A stretch of DNA of 64,000 nt from Sphagnum compactum (lineage: Eukaryota > Bryophyta > Sphagnopsida > Sphagnales), in the NCBI GenBank assembly GCA_965153455.1, contig OZ234502.1, forward strand, positions 165,267-229,266, given 5' to 3'. Positions 33,650-46,000 of the stretch are shown here, one piece after another. The notes below the pieces were generated by a model that was not told the DNA's origin, did not search any database, and was given only the letters and a program-made list of their open reading frames with translations. How positions within the stretch are numbered: position 1 is the first letter of the stretch; each line of letters begins with the position of its first letter. The position numbers and the translations under genes are program-made.

Positions 33650-35860
33650 AATTAGAATATCACTAATTTCATTATAAGAACTAAGGGTGCAGAGGGTGGC
33701 AACGCACTGGGTCCCTGGAGGATAAATGATTTATGTCGTGTGAGCTTCAGTGCTACTCGAATATTTTGGGCAGGTTGCTTGCGGCCTCCACAAGTGTAGG
33801 GTTGGAGAGTGACTTGGTGAGGCAGTGCTGGTCATGCTCTTGGCATGCTCTTAGGATTATGTCACCCAACCACTGAGTGGACCGTCATCATCGCCTTGCT
33901 CCAGGAAAAAAAAAAGTGCTACGACCTGGAATGCCTCCGGCCTGCATTATTTTATTCCACGTGAAATTACTTGGCCCTTTTTCATACAAACACATGCTGT
34001 TGGCAAGCTGGCTCTCCAGAGCTGCGCCTTTTTATGATGCTGTGACCGGCAAAATGGTGGGGCCTCGTGGAATATGTGAAGGACGTGTTGAATCTTCACA
34101 TTCTTCTTTTGAATTAAGAAAGGAGATTATGCCTATCTACACACTGGTTGGCACGTTCGAACAGGCCAAGTGTTCCAGGAGCTAAAATACAAAAAGCTTT
34201 GCATCCACTTTTGGCCGTTTCAAAGGCTGGTGTAAATTCTATTCATATATTGAGAAGAGAGATGATGCCAGTGCACTCCTCAATTCGTATAAATGACCAT
34301 CCACAAAATTGGCTCAAGAACTAGTATACATAAAGCTTTCAATATCCGCTAAACATTTGTTTTCTTAAAATTATCCATTGTAACTCGGCTCTCAAGTAAA
34401 ATTCCAAAATTATGTCTGTACCTGACGAGCCATGGCCTTGCGAAAGCACCTACCCTACAACCGACTATATCACTCATGATCATGATGTCAAAAATAGATC
34501 GATAAAGGAAGGCCCTGCTTGAAATACCCGGCGCCACAAACGAGGAGAGCCATAGATAGTAGGAGCATGAAACCCGAGGAAGGTTACCGCCAAAGTCCCT
34601 CCCTCCTGTAAATCTCCTGGTGCGCGACTACCGGTCCCGTGCCCCCGGAGCGGAATTCTGGAATTCCCTCGTGAGCCGCGAGACCGCCCCGCAACCCCGC
34701 AGCGCAATTATGCAATTCTCCTTGTGTGAGCGGCGAAACCGCCTGGGGCCTGCGGGGGCAGGAAATTGTGCCAGGTCCGGGCCCTAAAATAACCAAATAG
34801 AAATTTCTCCGAGGTTTTTAGTCTCCACAAAGCACCTACATTACCTATTCCTGGATTTTGGAATTCCAAGGTCAGACTCCGAATACTTGCATCCTTTTAA
34901 ATAATGTTCCTTCAGAATCGTTTGTCATTTTCTTGGCTCATTTTTCTACGCTGCTGCCACTCCTGTTGAAACAAAAGACAATTAAGATCTTTAAAGACAT
35001 CTTAAGAGATTCTTCCGTGTGGAATAATATCATCCCAGAGAAGAGACGGGCATTTTGCGGTTTATTGTGAAAAACCAATTTAAACTCGTTTGTCGCTTCC
35101 GAATTTACTGATTATTCCCCGGTGCGATACAGATGTAAATTAGTAACTGCATGTACTTTATGATATGATATTTCAATGTTCAAATCATCACAGACATGAG
35201 CAGATGGCCCATTCTTTTCTTAACAACAAAGAAGTCAATGCTGTCTGCATTTGGAGTCGAGGCGGTTGCTTCGGAGAGTGGTCTGATCACATCAAGGGGC
35301 GCTCGTGCTTCACAAGGAGGAATACATCCAACTGCCGTACCCTGATAGAAATGAATCGACTGGAATTGCAAAAGTTGGTGTTCAAGTAGCTTCCCATGAT
35401 GCGCCAGTCGCGGACAGCCGCAGAGTCCACGTTACTCCATTCTCATTGGCGGAGAAAGTCCCACGCTTTCCTTGCTTGGCTGACGTGCAGCAACTACCGG
35501 ACAAGACAGACTACCCCATTCAGCATGATTCCATTGAATGTTAACTGCACCTTAATCCATTGGAACAGGGACAACTGGACTCAACATGTGAGAAATGATT
35601 TTGGCCGAGCGTAATAACTCTCGATTTGAGACACGCCTCCGTGGGCCAGGCCCACAATGATCAGACAGGTTTTTCATACTCCATTTGGATTGCATTTGTC
35701 ATTTATGTATTTTAGGCTACTGATCTGATGCTCGGTGAACTTTAATACTGGGATTAAGTAGTGATCGTACTCCAGCGGAGGAGATGATGAAATACAACTG
35801 TTACCCACACTGTCGATCTTGTGCATTATAGGGACTAGCCGGATCGTGACAAGACGATAT
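33650..35860. other. Intergenic, no gene recognised
   Basis: Mixed composition. A 79-codon plus-strand frame at 35305-35544 and several others show no family I recognise. The part from about 35400 may be old 5' flank of the lipoxygenase gene: GTCCCACGCTTTCCTTGC near 35458 resembles GTCCCACGCCTTTCTTGC near 42474, upstream of the second copy. Confidence 0.45.
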
Positions 35861-35886
35861 TGTTGAGTGTGATTCCGTGGGAATAG

Positions 35887-35915
35887 ATACTATCTTCACA
35901 GGACAAGATCATCAC
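35887..35915 (+). promoter_or_regulatory. Conserved upstream block of lipoxygenase gene 1
   Basis: ATACTATCTTCACAGGACAA and the following GATCATCAC match 42881-42909 upstream of the second lipoxygenase gene at 27 of 29 positions. The block lies 179 bp before the start codon here and 152 bp before it in the second copy. Flanking sequence is less conserved. It may be a promoter or 5'UTR element, or simply residual duplication identity. Confidence 0.4.
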
Positions 35916-36094
35916 GCAACACTCACAAGGTTTTCTGGTGTCTCAAATTTGTAGTGCTCTAAAGACTGGCCCCGGCCAGTTGGAAGAGATCTAGACCCAA
36001 CACTCAATTCGAGGCGATCCACATAGTACTACTATACTGTACAGATTTTTGATCTGACTTATTCGTAACTAGATTGATCATCACAGCCGGAAAC

Positions 36095-39000
36095 ATGTTG
36101 CTCCAACAATTCAAGATAAGAAGCGCTGCTCCGACGTTGTGCTCTGAGTCTAGTGATGGCTTTATGGTAAGGAAAGCGAGGTCGTTGGGGCGTCCAGAAT
36201 CGTTGCAAGTGCGCGCCAGCACAACTCCCGAGGGTACAGGATGGTTAGACTCAGCAGCGATGGCGTTCGGCGAAGTGGCCACCTATGTCGAGAAGAAAAT
36301 CGAAGAGGTCAAAGACGAATTCAGCCACGAGGTCGTCGACTACTTTGGGACAGCCGTGATAATGAAGAAGTTCAAGATGCTGGATCTGATTGATCGCGTT
36401 GCGGATATTCAGGACGATACAAGCGAACTGGTGCGTGGGAAGCACGTTTATGTGCAGCTCGTCAGTACAGATATCGACCCACGTATGCAATCTCCAACCT
36501 CAACTCGCTTCACAATTACTCCAAACCAGATAAATTCAGCCCCTGTGTGGAACCGCACGAAATTTTCCACGATATATAATATAGTGCTAGGTTGTTCGTG
36601 CACGTTGCGGAACTCTCCAAAAGTAATGAACATTTTGTGGTTGAAATTGGATATGCAGACACAGGTAGACCTTTGATGAGCGATGAGGAGATCTTTTCGG
36701 GATGGCCCGCTTTGGAAGGTGCGGCGATCCAAAACGTCGTGTTTCAAATGAGATTCACTGTCCCGAGAAAATTCGGCGTTCCGGGAGCCATAATTGTCCA
36801 CAACCACCATCCGAACGAGTTCCTTCTGATTTCTTTCGATCTTGAACTACCCGACCGGAGCACTGCACACTACGTGACCGACTCATGGGTGTACAACACA
36901 GAAAATACAGATGGCCGGATTTTCTTCCGCAACAAGGTAAGTACTTGACAAGTACGAGTGGATGTCCAATCCCAATGATCCAAATGCTTAAACTTTCATG
37001 TTCAATGACTTCTAGGGTTAAATCTCTAGTATTTCTCTGCTTACAGGCTTACTTGCCGGCCGACACCCCTGAAGCGCTGAAGGAGCTGCGTGAGAAAGAA
37101 CTTCAGGCTCTGCGAGGTGACGGTACAGGCGAACGGAAACCGAGCGACCGCATCTATGATTATGCCGTTTACAATGACTTGGGCTCACCTGACGAAGACC
37201 CAAAACTCGAACGGCCCAACTTGGGTGGAAACGAGGAGTATCCATTCCCTCGCAGAATTCGAACAGGGCGACCCCCTGCAAAATGCAGTAAGTCTCCTCT
37301 GTAAAATCGAGATACAGACGGTAGCATCAGCTCCCTCGAAATTGATAGCTCTGCTATTTGGCGTACATATTGATGCAGCTCATCGGACAATGTCTTAATT
37401 GTTGTTATGATTTTCTGTGTAGACCCCAAGTACGAGACCCGGAAGACAAAAAAACCGTTCTACATCCCTCGTGATGAGTGCTTCGAACGCAAGAAAATGG
37501 ATGACTTCATGGCCGATGGTCTCCGCTCCATAGTCCACTCTGCATCATCGAAAATTAGTGTCCAGGTGACAAGGAAATCAGAATTCGATACCGTTGAAGA
37601 AATCAAAAAGTTGTATGCTGCCAAAGACAAGAAGGTTGGTGGAATCAACAATGTGTTGCCACATAAGACCAATGTCCCCACACGAAACCAGCATCCGCTG
37701 GTCTTCTTAAGTGAAGTACTGAGGCCAGATGGCCAGTCAGCCGATCCACTCCTTTACCCTCTACCTCGAATCTTACAAGGTACGTTTTCTTTTTCAAGAA
37801 AGCATCCTTCAATTGACGGGTGCGCGTGTTTTCTGTACTTTTGGATGCCGATAGTCATGGAGGTATAGTTTAGGGTTGGATTCGCCCGAGTCTTGATGGC
37901 TTAGGAGTTTGCACGATGGAGTGCATTATCGACAAAGAGACTCATTGTTGCCCTGCGTTGTATCTTGTAGCTGACGATAAGGCATGGCAAAACAACGACG
38001 AATTTGCTCGGCAGTTTCTGGCAGGGCTCAATCCTGTGGTCATTGAGCGTGTTACGGTAATGACAGGAAAAAGCCTACCTGAATCGGCAGTGTGTAGTGA
38101 TATTTAGGTTTTAGTAGAAAGGTCCAGTTTCTGATTTCGCTTGTTTGAATACCAATCCAACCTAGGTGTCCATGAGGACTGACTGACCAAGGTGGTTCTG
38201 GTGAGCAGGAATTTCCTCTCAAGAGCTCACTCGACCCTGCTGAGTTTGGCGACCCCACTTCTGCAATCTCCGAGGATCATATTATCGGGGAGTTGGAAGG
38301 ACTCAGTGTCCAGCAGGTAAAGTCGGTAACTCTAGCTAAATCCGAACCAGCTGCAATCTGGGGGCGTGCTCCTCGTCACGAAAGCGCCAGATTTTAATCA
38401 CATCCATATCTGCAGCTGCTGACGATGTTCTTTCCTTTTTTTGGGAATTTATATGTACAGGCTGTGTCCAAGAAGAAGCTTTTTGTTGCGGACTACCATG
38501 ATGCTTTTCTACCGTTCATTGCGAGAATAAACTCTCAAAAGAATAGGGCACAATACGCTACGAGAGCACTATTTTTCTTAAGGAGTGACAATACACTCAA
38601 GGTGCTTGCACTTGAGTTGGTTCTTCCACGGGAGACTCCTGACGGAGAAAAGATGTCCCGGGTGTTGACCCCACCAACTGACAACTCCAAAACGGATTAT
38701 ATGTGGGAGCTCGCGAAGGCTCACGTTGCCAACAACGATCTCACTGCGCATCAAGTTTTTAGCCACTTGTGAGTGCCGACTGCTTTTTGCCATGTCGCTT
38801 TTTCTCAGGAAATTGAATTCCTTTGCTTGCACTTGTCGACTTGGTTCGAACAATTGCAACCTAATGTGTATGTTCTCGTCCAGCTTACGGTGCCATGCAG
38901 CGACGGAGCCTGTGATCATTGCTTCGAACCGTCAGCTCAGCAAGCTGCACCCAGTCTATCAGTTGATGGCGCCGCATTTCAAGTGCACGTTAGAGATTAA

Positions 39001-40155
39001 CCGTCAGGCTCGATTGACTCTTATTGCTGCTGGGGGTTCAATTGAAACCCACTTCACAACTGGTGCATGGTCCTTGGAGCTGGCCGCTGTAAATTACAGA
39101 GATAGTTGGACGTTTGAGTCACAAGCACTGCCGTCTGATCTTGTACGAAGGTAACTACTCAATACAGTACCTGCAGTACATTTTCTAACCTCAAGACTAG
39201 GAATCCCTGAATCTTGGTTTCACTTTGGAGAGGAGTCGCTTACACTTGTTCTGCTTTATTCTTTCAGGGGCATGGCAGTGCCAGACCCTACGGCTAAACA
39301 CGGCGTCAGGCTTGTCATAGAAGATTACCCTTACGCACACGATGCGCTTGAGCTGTGGGGCGTCCTGAAATCGTGGAACGCAGAGTATGTGGACATTATT
39401 TACAAGGACAATAGCGTCGTCCAAAACGATGTCGAATTGCAGAAATGGTGGGCCGAAATCCGCAATGAAGCCCACGCTGACAAGAAGGATGCACCTGGAT
39501 GGCCTGAACTGAACTCTAAGCAAAGCCTTGCAGATATTTTGACAATTCTTCAATGGATTACTTCTTGCCAGCATGCGGCTGTCAACTTCGGTCAATACGA
39601 TTATGCAGGGTTCATGCCCCACCATCCCACAATGACCCGGCGCCTGCTTCCAGACGAAGGGACTAAAGAGTGGGACGAGTATCAACGTAGTCCTGAGAAA
39701 TATTTCTTGAGGTCAATCTCCAACATTGACAGCACAACCACGGCCATGTCCGTGTACGAAGTGCTTTCCGCCCATTGTCCCACGGAGGAGTACATCGGCG
39801 AGCGTCCGGCAATTTGGACAGAGAATGAGGCGGTATGTCCTAAACCCTAAATCTATTTCTCTTGTATCAATCAACGACGAGAATACGTACTGCTTAATCG
39901 AGCTCTTTAAACAGTTGGTATTCTCATCATGGATTAATTGTTTTTTCCTTTTTCGAGTGAGCTTTGTAGGCCAAGGCAGCATTCCAGCGCTTCTCGGAGA
40001 AAATATCTCAGGTGGACGAATTAATCCTGGCGCGCAACGAGGATAAGACATTGAAGAACCGAACTGGTGTTGTGGACATGCCGTACCAGCTACTACGACC
40101 AAATTCAGAGCCGGGTGTGACTTTCATGGGTATTCCCAACAGCATCACAATTTAG
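36095..40155 (+). CDS. LOX: Lipoxygenase, copy 1 (ten exons)
   Basis: Linoleate-type lipoxygenase: it inserts O2 into polyunsaturated fatty acids to give hydroperoxides, the entry to oxylipin synthesis. Exons: 36095-36482, 36659-36936, 37047-37287, 37423-37779, 37971-38056, 38209-38316, 38461-38768, 38884-39150, 39268-39832 and 39970-40155. They total 2784 bp, predicting 927 residues, the usual plant size. All introns are GT-AG. The N-terminal roughly 50 residues are rich in Arg, Ser and Ala, with few acidic residues, and suggest a plastid transit peptide. A PLAT domain follows (about residues 80-230), then the catalytic domain. Iron ligands: His583 and His588 (HQVFSH), His780 and Asn784 (HAAVNFGQY), and the C-terminal Ile of NSITI. 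The intron-1 acceptor (TGCAG/AC) was chosen because it keeps the frame and matches copy 2. I cannot tell 9- from 13-specificity. Probably functional. Confidence 0.95.
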
Positions 40156-40159
40156 GAGC

Positions 40160-42870
40160 TCTTACAGTTTAGAGTCGTCTGGACGCAATGACAGAGCTCA
40201 AAGAGCTTTGTGGTATATTGGCACTGGCAGACTTATGTTTACTAGAGTACTGGTGATGGACAACTCCATTGTAAAATCGAAAATAGTACAGATCTACGAT
40301 CAATAATGCTCTGGAAATCCGACATTGTGTAATATGAAGGCATCTTCACTTTTCATCCTGCTTCAGAGAGTGAATTGCCGATATGTTGGATGAAATCTAA
40401 TTATCTATCTATGAAGTAAGGTAGTTTGTTTTGAAGTTATGAGATCCACGTTCACACTCGGGCCAACGGCACAGGCCACACTAGTCTCCCCTATGTCCGT
40501 CTTGTCGTCTCAAACTAACAAAATACATTCATTGGAAGCTCATTTAAATGTATAAAGGTAGTACTTTATATAATATACAACGTATCATTGCTTGGCAGAA
40601 AACAATTGTGCTAGTGCGGTACAAATTACTTTAAATGTATCAAGGTAGTATTCTATATAATATAAAACGTATCAATGCTTAGTATAAAATAATTGTACGA
40701 GTGTGGTACAAATGAATCCAGTGGTTGAACTTTTCAAAAGGAGTCTAAGCAAACGTACTCGATGCTTTATTGATAAGCATTCTTTCAAAATGAAGTGGAT
40801 CTTCTGCATGATCTTCAACACCAAATGTTAAGTCTAGAATCGATGTATGGAATACCGAGCTAAGGTATTTTTGCCAAGTTCACTTCACCTGTTTTTCAAG
40901 TCCACTTTGTTAAATCGAGAAGTTCACATTGCCCAATTGTGAAGTGCATGTTGCCAACTCCATATACCCAAGTCACAACCAGGGTGAACAAAGCACCGAG
41001 CACCCACACCAATACCTTCACATTCTTGAGTCAGGCTTCATCACTACTACAAAATGTGGGTGCAATTCATTAAGTCCTATTACTAAACTAGTGAATTCAG
41101 TATTCCTTCACTAATCCCTGTTCACTACAACCACGTTCACTATAACCAATGAATTCACTCAAAATCCAATGAAATCACTTGGTGTACAGAGTCACATTTT
41201 GTTGTAATGCATATTCAGTATCACCAAATATGGTATATACCACATCTTTTTTAAATGTTTAAAAATTTTAATTATATACTCTCTTTTTAAAGGTAATGTA
41301 AGAAAACCCTGCCGAATATGATTTCTATTTATCAAATAAAAATAATTTGAAAAACTTTAGATACTCTAAGATGACACATGGCATGTGTGAGGATTAACAA
41401 ATCACATCCTAGCAACCAGGTACCTAGTTACAGGCAGGTAATTTAGGTTTTCCTTGACGTATTTGTGCGCTAGCCTTGAGCACAGCGTTTTTGGTAGCAG
41501 TAGCTATATTAAACCCAAGAAATATTAGATTTGGACTCTGAGAGCCTGATTTAGTCTGCACATAGGATATTTATAATGTTTAGAAGCAATTTAAATGAAT
41601 TTTGTGGTTTTACCATGGTGCCAGCCAGGGTGCTGGTTTACCCAACGCCCCAAGTCAGCAACTTCACATCCCCAAGGTTTAGTAAACTAACTCAAGTTCA
41701 CCAAGCTCAGAGTTCGAACTTTGAAAGGACTTCCCCCAGTTGGAAGGGGGAAAAAAGGAGAGAGAAAGAGAAGAAAACAAAAGGGGGTGGGGCCAGGCAG
41801 CCTGTGGGAAAAAAACAAATCAGGGTCAGTCTGATTTTTTTGGGCAGAAGTTTTGACAGTCCCCAAAATAATCAGGCATTGGACACCCCAGAATCTTTCT
41901 AATTTGTGGGCAACTTTGAAGCTCCTTTACGCAGGCGAGACGCTAAACCCATCCCCCCCTCCCTCCCCCCCCCCCCCCGAGCTCTGACACCGACACAGGA
42001 CAAACCGAACTTGCTCGAACGGAGCAACCCGTGTTCCATATCGACGGCTCAGAGGTTGTCCGACATAACTTATAGCGTTGGAGATTTTTAGGGAGCAAAA
42101 AAGCTGCTGAGCTTCTCGTTGCGATGTCGACTTTGCCATACCCGATGGTTTGAAATTAAGGCTTTTATGTTCTGGAAGGCGGGAGGAGAGGCTGAACTTA
42201 TGGAAGGGACCCAACAGAAGTACTGGAGCCTACCATCGACTGACGAGAATTGACAGCTACATCAACGACTATCTGCAAATCTATCTTGATTATGGGCCCA
42301 CACTTCTAAATTCGCATCATGCATGTTGCAACATGCCAGCCTCAGACAGAAAATCGAAAATGATTAAGTCAAGGATTAAGGAATTTTGTGCATTATTCCA
42401 GGAGAGCTATTGGAAGTTATGTGATCCTGCGCAACGGGTGGATAAGGTACAAGTACTCTGCTTTCTGACTACGGTCCCACGCCTTTCTTGCCTGCAAGTT
42501 CACATGATTCACATTGTCACATGGCACGCCTCCAGTGGAAAGCATCCCTACGATTCGCCTAGAGGAAAGCATCATGGAGGTGCATGCAGGGACAAACAAG
42601 GGCACCGCTGTCCTCTGCGGGATGGGCACTTCCACTCGTAATCATTGCAGTCCATGAATTTTGCCGAACCGAGTCGATCGATGGAGAGTTCAAGCTGAAA
42701 CTAAATCGTGACTAACATTGGAGAGGATAATTTTGGATAGTTTTGCGTGGGATGAGATAATTTGAACTGTTGAGTGTAACTTTCTGTGTCACCGTTGACC
42801 TTGTTGAAAGTTAAATGATCTCTGGATCGTGGAGTTTCGACAAGCTCTTGAGGCGTCACTGTTTCCGCTT
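40160..42870. other. Region between the two lipoxygenase genes
   Basis: It holds an 87-bp tandem duplication (40544-40717; units start TTAAATGTAT), a pyrimidine run with about 14 C near 41966-41979, and open frames at 41576-41902 and 42150-42641 that match nothing I know. The sequence near 41605-41645 resembles the inverse of 16651-16690. The far right becomes similar to the 5' flank of lipoxygenase gene 1. Confidence 0.5.
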
Positions 42871-42880
42871 GAAGGTGGGA

Positions 42881-42909
42881 ATACTATCTTCACATGACTA
42901 GATCATCAC
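42881..42909 (+). promoter_or_regulatory. Conserved upstream block of lipoxygenase gene 2
   Basis: Counterpart of 35887-35915 (27 of 29 identical). Nearer the start codon the two genes also share GATCCACA and GTTGATCATTGCAGCC-type phrases, so the duplication included at least about 200 bp of upstream sequence. Confidence 0.4.
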
Positions 42910-43061
42910 TGACAGGATTTTTGTCGTAACTTGAGTCTGTACTTCTCGACTGGCTCTCACTTCCTAGGGATTCTGAATGAGCAGTAATCGATCAGAGGTG
43001 ATCCACACTCTGGACAGAAACTAGACCGGGCTTATTTGAAACCAGGTTGATCATTGCAGCC

Positions 43062-46000
43062 ATGGCCACGTTGCTCAACCAATTCAAGACAGGAATCGCA
43101 GCTTCGATGTTGCGCGGCTCTCGTGATAGCGTTGTGGTCAGGAAAGCAAGATCGTTGGGACGGTCGGAACCGTTGCAAGTGCGCGCCACCACAAGCGCCG
43201 GGGGTGCAGGATGGTCACAGTCGGCATCGTCGAAGATTGGCAAAGTGGGGAGCTATGTAGACGAGAAACTCCGTGGCCAGGCCAGCACAGATCGCTCCAG
43301 CGAAATCGTGAAGTACAAGGGGACGGCCGTGCTAATGAAGAAGCTGAAGCTGCTGGACCTGACGGATCGCGTCGCGGATGCCCAGGACGATGCAAGTGAA
43401 ATTCTTCGGGGAAAGAAAGTCACTGTGCAACTCATGAGCAACGAGATCGACCAAAGTATGTCGGACGCTACCCTCTGTCAGCCAAAATTGGTTAAACTTA
43501 TCAGGCTATGGTCATACATGTGGACTCATACTGGCAATTAGGTTCTATTCTGCAATCCCAAAATACTGTATAGATTGGTGCGAACCTGCTACGGTTTGGA
43601 TTTGCACTTACATTTCCATGATGTCGTTTCGAATGTAAAGCTCAGTTTTAGGCGCACGTTGTCAAAATATTGAAAGTTTGTGGTTCACTTGGAGTGGCAG
43701 ACGAAACAGGTGAAGCTTCGCTGAGCAGTGAAGTGAGCATTGAGGGTTGGGTCACTATCTTCGAACCATTAACGGCCGGGAACCTCAGCTTCAACCTTGA
43801 ATTCGCTGTGCCCAACACATTTGGGGTTCCTGGGGCCATTATCGTGAGAAATAACCACCCGAACGAGTTCCTCCTGGTGTCATTCGCTCTCGAACTACCC
43901 GACAAGAGCACGGCCCATTACATTTCCAACTCATGGGTGTACAACACACAAAATTCAGGGCCACGCATTTTCTTCCGCAACAAGGTATGAGTGTTGTAAC
44001 TTGAACTCCAAGAATCTCTCGTCCTTAATCATCTTGGCGTCATGCTGAGTGTCTGCAAGTGTCTCATCTCTAGTATGTTGCCAATTACAGGCCTACTTGC
44101 CAAAGGACACCCCTGAAGCGCTTAAGGAGCTGCGGGAGAAGGAGCTTCAAGAGCTGCGTGGCGACGGCACCGGCGAACGAAAAGAAAGCGACCGCATCTA
44201 CGACTATGCGCCTTACAATGACTTAGGAAGACCTGATGAGGACCCGAAGTTGGCCCGGCAACCCTTGGGTGGCAGTGCGGAGTTTCCTTTCCCTCGCAGA
44301 ATACGAACAGGCCGACCCCCCACAAAGACCTGTAAGTAGTCTCTCCGACATCAGGATGCGGCAGCCTGCTCAAAATTGTACAAATTGATCTCAAGTTGGA
44401 TAATGTCTTCTATCCTTGCAAGTAGTCAGGATACAATTGTTTCATGTACAGGCCCCAAGACGGAGAGCCGGAACGTGCCATCCTTCTACATCCCTCGCGA
44501 CGAGCGCTTCGATTACATCAAATTTAGTGACAACAAGGCGGACCTGGTCCGAGCCAGTGCTCATGCCATACCATCGAAGATCGCAGCTAAATTCAGCAAG
44601 AAAACGAGCTTCGAAAGCATTGAAGAGGTCAAAAAGTTGTATGCTCCTAAAGGCAAGCACGTTGGAGGGATCAACAATGTGTTGCCCAAAAAGGCCGATG
44701 TATCCACAAGCGACCAGCATCCACTGGTCTTTTTGAATGAATTGACGGCCCCTACGGCAGTAGGGGAGAAGAACAATATTCTCCTTTTCCCTCTTCCCCA
44801 AATCTTACAAGGTGTGCCTTCTAGATGAAGAGGCCATCCATCAATTTGCTTATTGCATTGTGTAATACACTGGGAGACATCGTTGGCTTTGGGGTTTTAG
44901 TTTAGGGGTGGGATCTATGCTGGCCGAATTTTCATACCTCACTTCTAATGTTGAGATTTTTGGACCTTCAGGCTGAACTGGAGTTTGTAATGCACAACTG
45001 TTATGATCTACACAGTGAGTGATAGTTGCTTGTGTTGTGTCTCATAGTTGATGAGAAGGCATGGCAAACCAATGAAGAATTTGCTCGTGAGTATCTCGCA
45101 GGTTTTGACCCCATACAGATTGAGCTTGTCAAGGTGATCACATTCCTGGGTTCACAAGGTGCAATGTCAGATGTTGAGTGATGTTGCATGCCCATTATTT
45201 GGATGTGGACCTCCATTTTGCAGTATTCTTCAAGAGCAAGCTTTTATGAGGGCTGACAGATCCAAGGTGCTTGTGATTAACAGGAATTTCCTATGAAGAG
45301 TTCACTCCCCCCTGCTGAGTATGGTGACCCCACTTCTGCAATTTTAGAGACACATATTGCTGACAACTTGGAAGGCCTCAGTGTCAAGCAGGTGACATCT
45401 TCAACTGCATTCTGATTTTGTACTAATTGTGACAAAGCTTCCAGAATTATGTAATCACATCTATGTCTGCAGGTATTGACCTTTCTTTTCCATATTGATA
45501 TATGTACAGGCTGTGTCTCAGAAGAAGCTTTTTGTCGTGGACTACCATGATCTTTTTCTTCCATGGGTGGGAAGGATAAATGCACTAGAGAATAGTAAAC
45601 AGTATGCCAGTAGATCACTGTTTTTCTTGTCAAGTGATGGAATGCTCAAAGTGATTGCGATTGAGTTGACTCGTCCCCCAAAGACTACTGGTGGAGAAAA
45701 GATCTCTCAGGTGTTTACCCCCTCGGCTGACTCCTCCAAACCGGATCATCTGTTTCAGCTTGCCAAGGCTCACGCCACCAGCAATGAAATGACTGTGCAT
45801 CAATCCATTAATCACTTGTGAGTGACTTCCCTCTTGCCAGATAGTACTTATACCTCATCCCTCATGTCAAAAAGTTCTCCCATTCAAGCTTTGAGCTTGC
45901 ACTTCAATGTTGATTTTGTTTTGACAACAAGAATGAATCCCGTTTGCTCTTGTCCAGCACACGGTGTCATGCAGTAACAGAGCCTGTAATCATCGCAGCA

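Noticed and set aside
34480-34796. GC-rich minus-strand frames near 34.6 kb
   Set aside because: Low-complexity, CpG-rich sequence with repeated CGGAATTCTGGAATTCC-like words. No family is recognised in either frame.
42150-42641. 163-codon frame between the lipoxygenase genes
   Set aside because: I recognise no domain and see no conserved partner upstream of lipoxygenase gene 1 at the protein level. Its composition does not look coding.
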